In this document: piece by piece, positions 26,729 to 35,548 of the stretch | Layout: each line of letters begins with the position of its first letter | Numbering within the stretch: the first letter of the stretch is position 1 | NCBI RefSeq assembly: GCF_017301635.1 | Contig: NZ_CP071091.1 | Span: forward strand, 5,592,001 to 5,656,000 | Length of the DNA: 64,000 nucleotides | From: Myxococcus landrumus | GTDB taxonomy: Bacteria > Myxococcota > Myxococcia > Myxococcales > Myxococcaceae | Direction: 5' to 3' | Notes under the pieces: generated by a model | Seen by the model: only the letters and a program-made list of their open reading frames with translations | The model's database searches: none | What the model was told of the DNA's origin: nothing | Program-made: the position numbers and the translations under genes

Positions 26729-27715
26729 ATGCCTAGACAGCTGCTGTTCGGAGCACTCCTCGTGTCTTCGCTGTGCGGTGGTGCCGCGCTCGCGGAGACC
26801 ACCGTCGTCGACGTCATCTCTCCGGCCCGCTGTACTCCCGCCGGAGGACGACTCACCCGCTGTGCCATTCCCACCCAGACATTGTCCGGCACGGACTTCA
26901 TGACCGCCGTGCCCATGCGCACCGTCGTCCAGCGCACCCTGTCTGGCAATTGCTCCACGCAGTACCCGTTGGAGGTGATGCTCACCCCCACGGGCGGAAG
27001 CGCCACGCGCTACACCTTCCTCTCGTCGTCCTCGGTCGTCCTGCGCGGCCTCGACCGCCAGCTCCTCACCAGCATCGAGCTCAAGGACTCCTCCACCTGG
27101 ACATCCATCGCGTCCTTCGTGGACACCTGCCGCGTCTCCCTGAAAATCGACTGGAATCAGGTCGACGTCGACTCCACCCCTCAGGCCCAGACGCTCATCC
27201 AGGACCTCCAGGCGGACCTCGCCACCAAGATGCTCCAGCGCGACAACCTCGAGGCACTCCTCGACTTCAGCACCGCCTACAACTTCATGGGCGAGCTCTC
27301 CAACCGCTTCTACGCCGAGCTCACCACCGAGACGATGATGGACCTGCGCGCCAAGTCCATGGACTCCTCCGACGTCCTCCTCAAGGTGGCCATCACCTGT
27401 GAGCAGCCCGCCGGCACGCCTCCCGAGCTCCTCCTCACCGACGCCGACCGCGAGTTGCTCAACCAGCTCTTCTTCAACCTCGGCACGCTCGGCGGCCCGG
27501 GTGACTACACCAAGCCCGATGGCTCGCTGAAGACGGTGCGCGACTTCCTCGGCGACGAGGCGAAGGTCGTCATCGACAAGCTCGCCGGTCGCTCCACCCC
27601 CGCGGCGCGCGCGCAATACCAGGCCCAGTACCAGGCCGCCGCGCTCGCCGTCGTCGCCGCCCAGCAGAAGCTCGACCTGGCACGCGTTCAGCTCGCGCCC
27701 TGGCTCACGCCGTAA
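26729..27715 (+). CDS. Secreted protein of unknown function, first gene of the accessory block
   Basis: 328 residues from ATG 26729; the frame is open to 26663. A clear signal peptide (LLFGALLVSSLCGGAALA, about 5-22) is followed by four to five Cys in the first 120 residues (beta-rich by eye) and a mostly helical C-terminal half (about 150-328). No family is recognised. A decayed fragment of a second copy of its N-terminus is found at 33940-34100, which shows the locus has been duplicated. The next gene starts 78 bases after the stop. Confidence 0.7.
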   Translation: MPRQLLFGALLVSSLCGGAALAETTVVDVISPARCTPAGGRLTRCAIPTQTLSGTDFMTAVPMRTVVQRTLSGNCSTQYPLEVMLTPTGGSATRYTFLSSSSVVLRGLDRQLLTSIELKDSSTWTSIASFVDTCRVSLKIDWNQVDVDSTPQAQTLIQDLQADLATKMLQRDNLEALLDFSTAYNFMGELSNRFYAELTTETMMDLRAKSMDSSDVLLKVAITCEQPAGTPPELLLTDADRELLNQLFFNLGTLGGPGDYTKPDGSLKTVRDFLGDEAKVVIDKLAGRSTPAARAQYQAQYQAAALAVVAAQQKLDLARVQLAPWLTP

Positions 27716-27793
27716 CCGCGCCGGACACCGAGCCTCAATCCCAGACATCTCCGACGGGCGGCCTTCAGCCGACCCGAAAGGACTCTCATTGCC

Positions 27794-29380
27794 ATGACTT
27801 CGCCCTTGCGCTTCATCCGCGGCCACGGCCTCGTGCCCTTCGCCGCGCTCCTGCTCGCCGCCGGTTGTGGCCAGCAGACCGCTCCCGAGTCTCCACCCAC
27901 CACCGCCAACAAGGAGCCAGGCCCCACCGCGACGGTGACCCGAGCCGCCTCCGCTCCCGCCATCTGCGCGTACCGGCCGGACTACAACGTCATCCCCACC
28001 ACCTGCTCCAGCACGCGGGAGCCGGCGGACCTGTACCAGGGCGTCCTCAACAGCATCCGTTCCAACTGCATCGTCCTCGCCGAGAACCCCAACAGCCCCA
28101 CGGAGGCCGAGAAGAAGCGGGCCTGGGAAGCCTGCATGAAGTACCCGCCCGTGCTCTGGGTCGAGGCCGCGTCCAGCCCTGACCAGTTCGATGCCTGGAA
28201 CGCGCAGGTCGAGCGCATCGCCGTCTTCTTCCGCACGTCCAACGCACCGGACGTCACCGCGACCTCCTTCGAGCAGAGCCTCCGGAAGATTCGCGACGTC
28301 GCGAATGGGATGGTCAACAGCTACCACGCGCCCATCCGGCAGGTGGAGAACAGCAACCGGCGCATCCTCGACACCACCCTCCCGGACCTGCTCAAGGCCA
28401 AGGCGGAGGCGGAAGGAAAACCCATCCAGGCGGACCTCGCGCAGCAGCGCGAGACGATGTCGGAAATCCAGTCCGTGCTGGCGCGTCACCAGGCCAGGCT
28501 CCTGACGCATCAGCCGGCCTATGCCGCGCTCGTCACGCAGTTCGAGACCTACCGCACCAACGAGCCCATCCTCCTCAACCGCCTCAAGGCGTTGGTCCAG
28601 CAGGCCTCCACCGCCACGCTGGCGACGCTCCCCAACATCCAGCTGGAGCTCGTCCAGCTCAGCCGCGCGGAGAGCCTCGCCCCTCAGCAACTGCAGCTCG
28701 AGGCCTTCCGCCTCTCCCGACAGCTCTCTCGCGTGCATGACGAGCTCGAGGAGGAGCTGGAGCCCCACTTCGACTTCATCCGGACGCACAACATCGCTCG
28801 CCCCAAGCTCGCCGATGAGCCCATGGACGTGCTCGCCAACATCCAGGCGTACGCCGACTCACGCTACGTGCGCACCGGCGACATCGTGAGCAAGACGCTC
28901 GATGGCATCCGCCGACGCCAGACAGCGCTGATGACGCTGCAAGCCGACCAGGCCACGCGTCAGACGATTGTCCAGAACACCAACCTCGCGGCCTCCACCC
29001 AGTTCCTCGCGGAGACCACCGCTCGCGTCACCGAGGTCGGCAAGCTGCCTCCTCGCAGCACGAAGCTCCGCCTCTACTTCCTCGCCGGCAAGCTCCAGGA
29101 GCACGAGAGCATCCTCCAGCTCGAGTCCGTCTGCGCGAAGGCCGCCGCCACGCCGTGGATGGGCACGGGCTGCAACACCCTGACGCTCCAGTTCTCCAAG
29201 TCCCGCAACTACGTCAACCTCACCCTCCCCGGCACCATGCGCTTGAACATCGCCTCCATGCGCACCGCGGGGGTGAACGCGACGCTGCTTCAGGAAATCG
29301 AGCAGCACCTCGCCGCCGGCCGTGTCCGCGCCGCCGCCATCTCCCACGACGTGGCGCTCCGGTCCTCCGAGGACCTGTGA
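27794..29380 (+). CDS. Large helical lipoprotein of unknown function
   Basis: 528 residues. The lipobox is LLAAGC (Cys25). After a Pro/Thr-rich linker and three Cys (about 57-97), the rest is strongly helical with long heptad-like stretches (about 170-400, e.g. LAQQRETMSEIQSVLARHQA). The end has two Cys and a short beta-rich tail. The layout suggests a helical-bundle protein, but no toxin or transport family is recognised. It lies between two other exported proteins with short gaps (78 and 30 bases), so probably one operon. Confidence 0.7.
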   Translation: MTSPLRFIRGHGLVPFAALLLAAGCGQQTAPESPPTTANKEPGPTATVTRAASAPAICAYRPDYNVIPTTCSSTREPADLYQGVLNSIRSNCIVLAENPNSPTEAEKKRAWEACMKYPPVLWVEAASSPDQFDAWNAQVERIAVFFRTSNAPDVTATSFEQSLRKIRDVANGMVNSYHAPIRQVENSNRRILDTTLPDLLKAKAEAEGKPIQADLAQQRETMSEIQSVLARHQARLLTHQPAYAALVTQFETYRTNEPILLNRLKALVQQASTATLATLPNIQLELVQLSRAESLAPQQLQLEAFRLSRQLSRVHDELEEELEPHFDFIRTHNIARPKLADEPMDVLANIQAYADSRYVRTGDIVSKTLDGIRRRQTALMTLQADQATRQTIVQNTNLAASTQFLAETTARVTEVGKLPPRSTKLRLYFLAGKLQEHESILQLESVCAKAAATPWMGTGCNTLTLQFSKSRNYVNLTLPGTMRLNIASMRTAGVNATLLQEIEQHLAAGRVRAAAISHDVALRSSEDL

Positions 29381-29410
29381 GCACGGTGTCCTTCCTCTTC
29401 TGGTGATTCC

Positions 29411-31825
29411 ATGAACCTTCTCAGGACCTGCCTCACGGCCCTCGTGTGCGTCACGATGGCCGGCCTCCCGGAGGACGCCTCCGCGGCGGGCCTCGCCCGG
29501 GACTACACCCTCAAGCTGAAGACCGTCTCCTTCCGAGGGACTCGCGGAAGCTGCCTCGAGCCCGCGCTTCTGTACGAAGGCGTTCCGCTCTTCACCGTCA
29601 ACACCACCCTCATCCCCACCACCACCGAGAGCCCCCTCCGGACTCTTCCCAGTGGCGACCAGGAAGGCCGCTTCAAGGCGCCCTTCAACGGCAGCCTGCT
29701 GAACTGGGGGCAGAACAACTTCTTCTTCCACGTCTCCACGACGGGCAACAACGACTACTGCACCCACAGCGAGGACACGGTCGACCTGGTCTCCGGGGAC
29801 CTCTCGCGGCGGCTGTTCTACATCACCCGCAACGGACAGCCCTTCCACGGCGTGGCGCCGCTGATGATGGACCTGTCCGAAATCAACCCCGTGCTCTCGC
29901 GCAGCATCGCCGAGCTCGAGGACGCGGTGAAGGCGGAGCTCTACCGGCTGCGCCAGTTGAGCGGCCAGCTCGACTGGGCCCGGCAGCAAGCCACGCAACT
30001 GGAGGCACTCCAGGCCGAGCTCAAGCAGCTCTTGACCCGCCCGCTCGACTCCATCACCTCCGCCGAGTTGGAGGCGCTTCTTGCTCGCTACAGCGCGGTT
30101 CCTTCCTCCGTCCGCTCGCGACTGGTGCAGATGCTCGCCGACCTCCAGGCCAGCATGGACGAGCTGCGCGCGGAGATTGACCGCATCAACGCCATCTTCC
30201 GTCAGCACATGGAAGACCTGGACGGCTACGTCATGCCCCAGCCGGGCGGGCTGGATGTCCACGACCCCGACACCTTCGAGCCGGACCTCGGCGACGACGC
30301 GGTGGACGAGGTCGAGGTCCCCGACGTCAGCCAGGGCGACGACTTCGACGAGACGCAGGACCCCTACGCCGCCTTCGCCCAGCAGACGCTCACCGAGCTG
30401 AACAAGTCCCTGACCAACGGCGTGGTGACGGACCGACAGGGCTTCCAGTCCATGGTTCGCCTGTGGCGCTTCAACCAGGACGTCTTCGAGCGCGGCCTGA
30501 AGTCCCGCGTGGGCGTGTCGCTGGAGGAGTGGGGCGCCTTCCACTCGGCGCAGCTCGACGTCCTCACCGTCATCCGGGGCTTCATGGGTGAAGGGGACTG
30601 GTTCCTCGACTCGCCCGTTCGAGCGAACACCAAGGCCCTGGTCGCATACCTGGAGCAGCGTCCGGAGAACGCCGCGCAGGCGCAGGCACTCAAGAACAAC
30701 CTCAACCTCTGGTACGACGACCCGCCCCGCACGTTCGAGCAGAAGCTGGTGCTCGACACCCTGGACGCGCTCTTCGGTGGCTACAAGTCACTGGACGAGG
30801 GTGTGGCGAACGAAGACCCGTCCATCTTCGCGACGCTCAACAACGTCCTCGATGGCGCCGTGGTGGCCACGAAAGCCGTGGTGGGCATCGGCCTGGGGTT
30901 CACCCCCGCGGGTGACTTCATCGACCTGTGCGAAGTCGTCACGGGCAAGGAGCTGTGCAATCCGTGGGGCGATGACCTCACCGTCGGCGAGCGCATGCTC
31001 TCCGGCGCGGGCCTGGTCATCGGCAGCGGGACCTTCTGGCGCAACGTGAGCATCGCGGTGTCCGCGGGCGGCATCGTCGCCATGGCCAAGCTGGGCGACT
31101 TCCTCGACAACATCAAGGGACTCTCCAAGGTCGACAAGGAAGACATCGTCCGGAGGCTGGGTGAGAAGGCCATCTCGCGGATGGATGGCATGACGAGCGA
31201 CCAGATTCTCAAGCTGCTGAACTGGTCCATCAAGGATGCCGACCTCAACACGCTCGCCAAGCGGCTCAACGGGAAGCAACTGCTTGCGCTCTCCGAGTTC
31301 ACCATGGAGGCGAAGTTCCTGGCCCGGATGCCCGCGGCCACGCAGCAGCTCGTCAAGCAGCAGGGCACCGCCGTCAAGAGCCTCCAGAGCGTGTACAAGC
31401 GGACCGCCGACGAAGTGCGCGCGGAGCTCGTGGGGAAGGGCTTTGGCAGTCCCGTCCGGGATGCCTCCGGCAACATCACCAGTTGGGTGGCCCAGCCCTT
31501 CAAGAAGGACGGTCAGGAGTTCTGGATGCATCCAGACCACTCGCTCGTCCGAATCGCCGAGCGCACCGTCGACCATCCGTACCCCCACCTCAAGAAGGAG
31601 ATCACCAACCTCCCCGGCGTCCATGACGCCACCAACGTCCTGGTGAAGGTCACCGACAACAACAAAATCGTCCCCGCCACTCCGGGCATGGACGTGAAGG
31701 ACGTCCTGGTGGACTGGTACTGCGAGGTGACGACGGTCTCCAAGCAGTACATCATCGACAAGGAGTACGCGCTCCATGACGTGATGGAGCGCATCTGGGC
31801 CATCAACACCCATCTGAAGCTGTAG
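29411..31825 (+). CDS. Secreted multidomain protein with pre-toxin (PT-TG-like) segment and C-terminal candidate toxin domain
   Basis: 804 residues. Signal peptide (about 1-25, ending DASA); beta-rich N-terminal domain with two Cys (about 30-150); coiled coil (about 173-280, LEDAVKAELYRLRQLSGQLD); acidic linker (about 285-315). A central helical region comes next. A segment near 491-535 has the PT-TG pattern: TPAGDFIDLCEVVTGKEL followed by GERMLSGAG. PT-TG modules stand just before the toxic tip of polymorphic toxins. The last 140 residues (about 663-804) look like a separate domain with conserved-looking polar residues (EFWMHPDHSLVRIAE, DHPYPHLKKEI). Toxin activity is inferred from this layout only. 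Confidence 0.7.
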   Translation: MNLLRTCLTALVCVTMAGLPEDASAAGLARDYTLKLKTVSFRGTRGSCLEPALLYEGVPLFTVNTTLIPTTTESPLRTLPSGDQEGRFKAPFNGSLLNWGQNNFFFHVSTTGNNDYCTHSEDTVDLVSGDLSRRLFYITRNGQPFHGVAPLMMDLSEINPVLSRSIAELEDAVKAELYRLRQLSGQLDWARQQATQLEALQAELKQLLTRPLDSITSAELEALLARYSAVPSSVRSRLVQMLADLQASMDELRAEIDRINAIFRQHMEDLDGYVMPQPGGLDVHDPDTFEPDLGDDAVDEVEVPDVSQGDDFDETQDPYAAFAQQTLTELNKSLTNGVVTDRQGFQSMVRLWRFNQDVFERGLKSRVGVSLEEWGAFHSAQLDVLTVIRGFMGEGDWFLDSPVRANTKALVAYLEQRPENAAQAQALKNNLNLWYDDPPRTFEQKLVLDTLDALFGGYKSLDEGVANEDPSIFATLNNVLDGAVVATKAVVGIGLGFTPAGDFIDLCEVVTGKELCNPWGDDLTVGERMLSGAGLVIGSGTFWRNVSIAVSAGGIVAMAKLGDFLDNIKGLSKVDKEDIVRRLGEKAISRMDGMTSDQILKLLNWSIKDADLNTLAKRLNGKQLLALSEFTMEAKFLARMPAATQQLVKQQGTAVKSLQSVYKRTADEVRAELVGKGFGSPVRDASGNITSWVAQPFKKDGQEFWMHPDHSLVRIAERTVDHPYPHLKKEITNLPGVHDATNVLVKVTDNNKIVPATPGMDVKDVLVDWYCEVTTVSKQYIIDKEYALHDVMERIWAINTHLKL

Positions 31826-31839
31826 ACACGCCTCAGCCC

Positions 31840-31870
31840 AAGGCGCCGGGCCTCCCTGGCCTGGCGCCTT
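31840..31870 (+). other. Stem-loop between the toxin-like gene and the WD40 gene
   Basis: AAGGCGCC pairs with GGCGCCTT around an inner GGGCC/GGCC pairing, starting 15 bases after the stop and ending 16 bases before the next ATG. There is no T-run. It may terminate in part, setting a lower level of the downstream gene. Confidence 0.4.
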
Positions 31871-31886
31871 GAACCGGACCGCCCTC

Positions 31887-32861
31887 ATGACTTCGCCCAC
31901 TCTGACTTCCGACAACGCTTCACGGCTGATGCGCCTGCGTCAGTTCGGGCCTCGCCTCACGGCGCCGGGCTTCCGAGGCCAATCCCTCGCATTCGATGCC
32001 CAGGGGCGGCACCTGGCCTCCATGGGGCGCGGGGCGGAAGGCACGCTTCAGTGGTGGGAGCTTCGGGATGACCATCCCCGGGCATGCGCGAACCATTCCG
32101 TGACGCGAGGCACGGACGTGGGCTTCCTCGCGGGAGGCGACCTCCTCGTCTCGCTGACACTACAGGGGGTTCTTCAAGCGTGGTCCACCGCGGATGGGAC
32201 ACTCCGGCACGAGCTGCGGCTGGATGCGATAGGGCTGGAGCTCGGCGTGGCCCTCCAGGGGGACCTCGTGCTCGTGACGAGTCCTCGGGGCCATGCCCTT
32301 CTCTGGGATGCGCGCCGGGGCGAGCGTGTGCTCGAGCTCGAGAACGCATCGACTCCCTTGCAGTGCTGTGCGCTGTCTCCCGATGGGCGACTCGCGGTGG
32401 CGGGGACACGTGAACCCGGCAACCTCCCGGGCATGCTCCGCTTCTGGGAGACCCGTACCGGAGCGGCGCTGCCGGCCATCGACCTCGACGCCCACTCCGT
32501 CAAGGCGATGGCCTTCGAGCCCTCCGGGGAACGACTCGCGGTGGCGACCTCCGAGAACCAGATTCATCTCATCGAGGCCTCCAGCCGGAAGCGGCTGCGG
32601 ACGCTCGAGAGTCCACCCGTCGGCACGCACGGACTGAGCTTCAGTCCGGATGGTTCGCTCCTCGCGGTCGCCTGCGCGATGGCGGCCTTCGTCGTCCTGC
32701 GCACTCGGGATGGACAGCAGCTCTTCAGTCACTCGGACACCAATGACATGCAGGCCAGCTCCGCGCTGTTTTCACCGGACGGCCGCACCCTCGTGTGGGG
32801 ACAAGGCGATGGAACCGTGGGTGTCTGGGGCGTGGCCCCGGAGCACTCCGTCACTCCGTAG
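31887..32861 (+). CDS. WD40-like beta-propeller protein
   Basis: 324 residues from ATG 31887; an in-frame TTG at 31869 is possible. At least six WD40-type blades can be made out from phrases such as CCALSPDGRLAVAG, AMAFEPSGERLAVAT, LSFSPDGSLLAVA and LFSPDGRTLVWGQGDGTVGVW. There is no signal peptide or membrane helix, so it is cytoplasmic, unlike its exported neighbours. Directly downstream of a toxin-like gene it could be a partner or immunity protein; this is a guess from position. Otherwise it is a general protein-binding scaffold. Confidence 0.8.
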   Translation: MTSPTLTSDNASRLMRLRQFGPRLTAPGFRGQSLAFDAQGRHLASMGRGAEGTLQWWELRDDHPRACANHSVTRGTDVGFLAGGDLLVSLTLQGVLQAWSTADGTLRHELRLDAIGLELGVALQGDLVLVTSPRGHALLWDARRGERVLELENASTPLQCCALSPDGRLAVAGTREPGNLPGMLRFWETRTGAALPAIDLDAHSVKAMAFEPSGERLAVATSENQIHLIEASSRKRLRTLESPPVGTHGLSFSPDGSLLAVACAMAAFVVLRTRDGQQLFSHSDTNDMQASSALFSPDGRTLVWGQGDGTVGVWGVAPEHSVTP

Positions 32862-32909
32862 CGGGTCTCCACGCGATTCATCTCAGTCACTTCACCTCAA
32901 GGAAACACC

Positions 32910-33731
32910 ATGCAATCCCTCATTCGAAAACTGGCACTCGTGTCTCTTCTCGGGGCCACGGCCTGTGGCGCCCCTTCTGACGTGAACGGAGACGTCTCCG
33001 GCGAGACGGGGACGACCGAGCAGGAGATCAACGGCACGGAAGTGACGCTGCCGATGTGTGACCTCTCGAACCTGCCTTCGGGCTGGTCCTGCTGGCTGGA
33101 CTACAACAAGCAGCAGGCGTGCCCTACCGGGCAGACGCCCGCGACATTCTGGCTCCGCCCCAACACCGGCTCCGAGTACGTCCGAGCGGACGCCAACTTC
33201 GGCCGGCCCCAGGTGAAGGTGTGGTCCCTGTCCTGGGGCGTGTATTCGTTCCTGAGCCGTGGGCAGTCGGTGTTCTGCAACAGCACCAACAACACGTACC
33301 AGGCCTCGACCTGGAGCCGGTACACGGGCACGACGGGAACGCCCCAGCGCCAGGCCATGCTGGTCTCCGTCGTCGACCACATCCGCCCGGCCCTCGTGCG
33401 GGGCACGGCCTTCGCGGCCTATGACGAGTTCTATTGCGCGACCACGGGCGGCTGCACCGATGCCACGTCGCTGATTCTCGTCCTCAACAAGAAGGACGCG
33501 GCCAATCCGACCTGGACGGAAGTCACTCGGAAGGAGCTGCCGATTGCGCGCGGAGCGCCCGTGGGCGCGTTCGAAATCGAGGCCACGCTCGACCCGTGGA
33601 CCGAGGTCAACTTCGAGGTCTACGTGAAGAACTCCTTCAACTCCATCTCGGAGATCCTCTTCCACGACGTGCGCCTGTTCACCGAGAAGTGCATCCCGGA
33701 CATGACCAACCCGGGTCAATGCCTGCCGTGA
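32910..33731 (+). CDS. Cys-rich lipoprotein, paralogue A of a tandem pair
   Basis: 273 residues. The signal ends at GATACG (lipid Cys19). The mature part is beta-rich, with about eight more Cys at positions shared with the gene at 34157: WSCWLD, CPTGQTP, CATTGGCTD, and the C-terminal CIPDM...GQCLP. Shared stretches include QASTWS and TEVNFEVYVKNS. No family is recognised. It is followed by a very strong terminator, so it ends the transcript that began upstream. It is preceded by AAGGAAAC. Confidence 0.7.
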   Translation: MQSLIRKLALVSLLGATACGAPSDVNGDVSGETGTTEQEINGTEVTLPMCDLSNLPSGWSCWLDYNKQQACPTGQTPATFWLRPNTGSEYVRADANFGRPQVKVWSLSWGVYSFLSRGQSVFCNSTNNTYQASTWSRYTGTTGTPQRQAMLVSVVDHIRPALVRGTAFAAYDEFYCATTGGCTDATSLILVLNKKDAANPTWTEVTRKELPIARGAPVGAFEIEATLDPWTEVNFEVYVKNSFNSISEILFHDVRLFTEKCIPDMTNPGQCLP

Positions 33732-33760
33732 ACGTGCCGCTGTAGTCCTTTCGCATCACC

Positions 33761-33809
33761 GGCGCCCTGCCTGTCCCGTTGAGTCGACAGGCAGGGCGCC
33801 GTTTTGTTT
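33761..33809 (+). terminator. Strong intrinsic terminator
   Basis: A perfect 15-bp stem (GGCGCCCTGCCTGTC at 33761-33775 with 33786-33800), a 10-base loop and the tail GTTTTGTTT. A degraded version without the T-run follows the paralogous gene near 35025-35065, so the duplicated unit included it. Confidence 0.92.
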
Positions 33810-33939
33810 CGCAGTGCGGCATCCAGCGCCATCCGCCCTGGACAGGTATCCTCACTTTCTTTGTCAGGAATATCTTCCATTCAGGCGTCGACGGGCCACG
33901 TGCCGACGCAACCGCCGCGCCTCTTGGACAGCAAGCCCC

Positions 33940-34100
33940 TTGCCCCAACAGCCCCTGCTCGGAGCCCTCTTCGTGGCTTCGAGGTGTGGGCCGGCTGGAC
34001 TCTGTCCCCTCCCCTCCCAGACCTCGATTGACGCCGACGCCCTGACGGCCGTGCCCTGGCACGCCGTCGTTCCGCGCGACCACGTCTGTTTTTCAACGCC
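33940..34100 (+). pseudogene. Decayed fragment of the 26729 gene's N-terminus
   Basis: Read from TTG 33940 the frame gives QQPLLGALFVASRCG and later QTSIDADALTAVPWHAVV. In the intact gene at 26729 the matching parts are RQLLFGALLVSSLCG and QTLSGTDFMTAVPMRTVV, in the same order. About 20 residues between them are missing here, and similarity stops after about 55 codons. The DNA also matches upstream of the start (CGCGCCTCTTGGACA against CGCGCTTCTTGGACA). It is a remnant left by duplication and deletion, with no sign of use. Confidence 0.72.
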
Positions 34101-34156
34101 TCGGGACGGCACCTCGGGGCGCATCCCACGCAATCCCTCTCATTCAAGGACTCACC

Positions 34157-34990
34157 ATGCAATCCCTCTCACTGAACCTGGCGTTCGTGTCCCTTCTCGG
34201 TGTCGCGGCCTGTGGTGCTCCCCCTGCCGTGGGTGAAGACTTCGCGGGAGAGACAGACACCACCGAGCGGGAGCTCATCGGCAGAGAGGTGTCTCTCCCT
34301 CTCTGCGAACTCACGAGCCTCCGCTCGGGCTGGTCCTGCTGGTTGGATGAAGACAAACAAACGCCTTGTCCTTCCGGACAGACTCCCTCGCAATTCTGGC
34401 TGCGTCCCGATGTCGGCAGCCAATACACCTGCGGGAGCGGCGTCGAAGGCGCGCGAGAAGTCAGGACGTGGGACCTGACCTGGGGTGAGGAAGCCTTCTA
34501 CGCGCGAGGGGAGGCAGTGTCCTGCGACAGCACCCTCGAGACCACTCAGGCCTCCACCTGGAGCCAATACACGGAGGGCGCAGCTCCCGGGGGAACGGGA
34601 CAGCCCCTACTCCAGGCCAGACTGACCTCCTTCGTCGAACACCTCCGTCCCGCCCTCACGCGCGGCACCGTGTCCGCGTCCTTTGATGAGTCCTTCTGCG
34701 CAAGCGTCGGGGGATGCACGGACACCACCTCGCTGATTCTGGTCCTCACCAAGCGGGACGCAGACCCGACCTGGACGGAGGTCATCCGGCGGGAGTTCCC
34801 GCTGATTCGCGGTGCCCCCGAGGGAGCCTTCGAGGTGAAGACTCGACTCGCCCCGCTCACGGAGGTCCGCTTCGAGGTCTACGTGAGGAACTCCCACAAC
34901 TCAGTCGCAGAGGTCGTCTTCCACGACCTGCGCCTCTTCACCGAGATGTGCGTCCCGGACATGTCCGGCCAGGGCCAATGCCTGCCGTGA
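34157..34990 (+). CDS. Cys-rich lipoprotein, paralogue B of a tandem pair
   Basis: 277 residues. Lipobox GVAACG (Cys19). It is alignable end to end with the protein at 32910, with roughly 55-60% identity by eye: WSCWLD, CPSGQTP, QASTWSQY, CASVGGCTDTTSLILVL, TEVRFEVYVRNS and GQCLP are all shared. One region (about 75-110) is more divergent and has an extra Cys (YTCGSG). Function is unknown. The duplicate pair is in the same orientation, 425 bases apart. Tandem copies of small exported proteins beside a toxin-like gene can be immunity proteins, but nothing here proves it. Confidence 0.7.
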   Translation: MQSLSLNLAFVSLLGVAACGAPPAVGEDFAGETDTTERELIGREVSLPLCELTSLRSGWSCWLDEDKQTPCPSGQTPSQFWLRPDVGSQYTCGSGVEGAREVRTWDLTWGEEAFYARGEAVSCDSTLETTQASTWSQYTEGAAPGGTGQPLLQARLTSFVEHLRPALTRGTVSASFDESFCASVGGCTDTTSLILVLTKRDADPTWTEVIRREFPLIRGAPEGAFEVKTRLAPLTEVRFEVYVRNSHNSVAEVVFHDLRLFTEMCVPDMSGQGQCLP

Positions 34991-35073
34991 GCACCCGCGT
35001 GTCTCTGTAGCGTCTCCAACGAAACACTCGCTCCCCTGCCTGCCCTGATGAATGGGCAAGCAAGGTCGGGGTC

Positions 35074-35102
35074 TTGACAAGGCCCCGCAACCCGTCTATT
35101 TC
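35074..35102 (+). promoter_or_regulatory. Sigma-70-type promoter of the thrA-metB operon
   Basis: TTGACA (35074-35079), a 17-base spacer, then TATTTC (35097-35102). A consensus -35 with ideal spacing is notable at this G+C content. Transcription would start near 35109 and give a leader of about 440 bases. Confidence 0.6.
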
Positions 35103-35108
35103 GCCGTT

Positions 35109-35548
35109 CAGCATCAAGAGCGGCCCCTGCTTCGGCGGTGGCCCGACAACCTGGAGACGGACCTCCAAGGTGTCCAAACGATGCGGTCCGGGGAGCAGGT
35201 GCTCCACGGACAAACCAAGTGTCCGAGGCGAGGCTGCCCCTCCGCTTCGGTGAGAGAGGGCCCCCGTGGTTCCATCCACCCGCATCGACTCCCGCCCCAC
35301 CGTGAAGGTCCGTGACGCGTTCCGCGCTCTCCTTGAGCACGCTCGAATGCGCCGCACCCTCCTGGCGCCCCTCGCGCGAATGCGCGGGCCGGTGCGCGCC
35401 GGCTAGGGCTTCTCCTCCTTCTCCCTCCTCCATTCCTGACTTTCACGGCACCGCGAGTGCCGTGCCGCTCGACGTGTATGCGTTGGCGCCACGGCCGCGA
35501 GCCCTCTCATGCCTTCAGGGCCCCCGGCCCCGAGGTTCGAGGTCGCAG
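35109..35548 (+). other. Long 5' leader of the thrA-metB operon
   Basis: About 440 bases without a convincing gene. It contains a short frame at 35347-35406 (ATG to TAG, 19 codons, no ribosome site). A G-poor C/T-rich stretch (35409-35438) comes directly after that stop codon, and a perfect 8-bp hairpin, CACGGCAC/GTGCCGTG, lies at 35444-35464. The C-rich, G-poor tract could be a Rho loading site. No Thr- or Met-codon cluster and no known riboswitch signature was found. Confidence 0.4.

Larger units (their letters stand above)
33732..34156 (+). other. 425-base gap between the two lipoprotein paralogues
   Basis: The gap holds the terminator at 33761-33809, an AT-richer stretch (33840-33890) and the decayed gene fragment at 33940-34100. 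Nothing else is seen. Confidence 0.6.

Noticed and set aside
35347-35406. A threonine or methionine leader peptide before thrA
   Set aside because: The 19-codon frame has one Thr and only two Met codons and no ribosome site, so amino-acid sensing is not supported.
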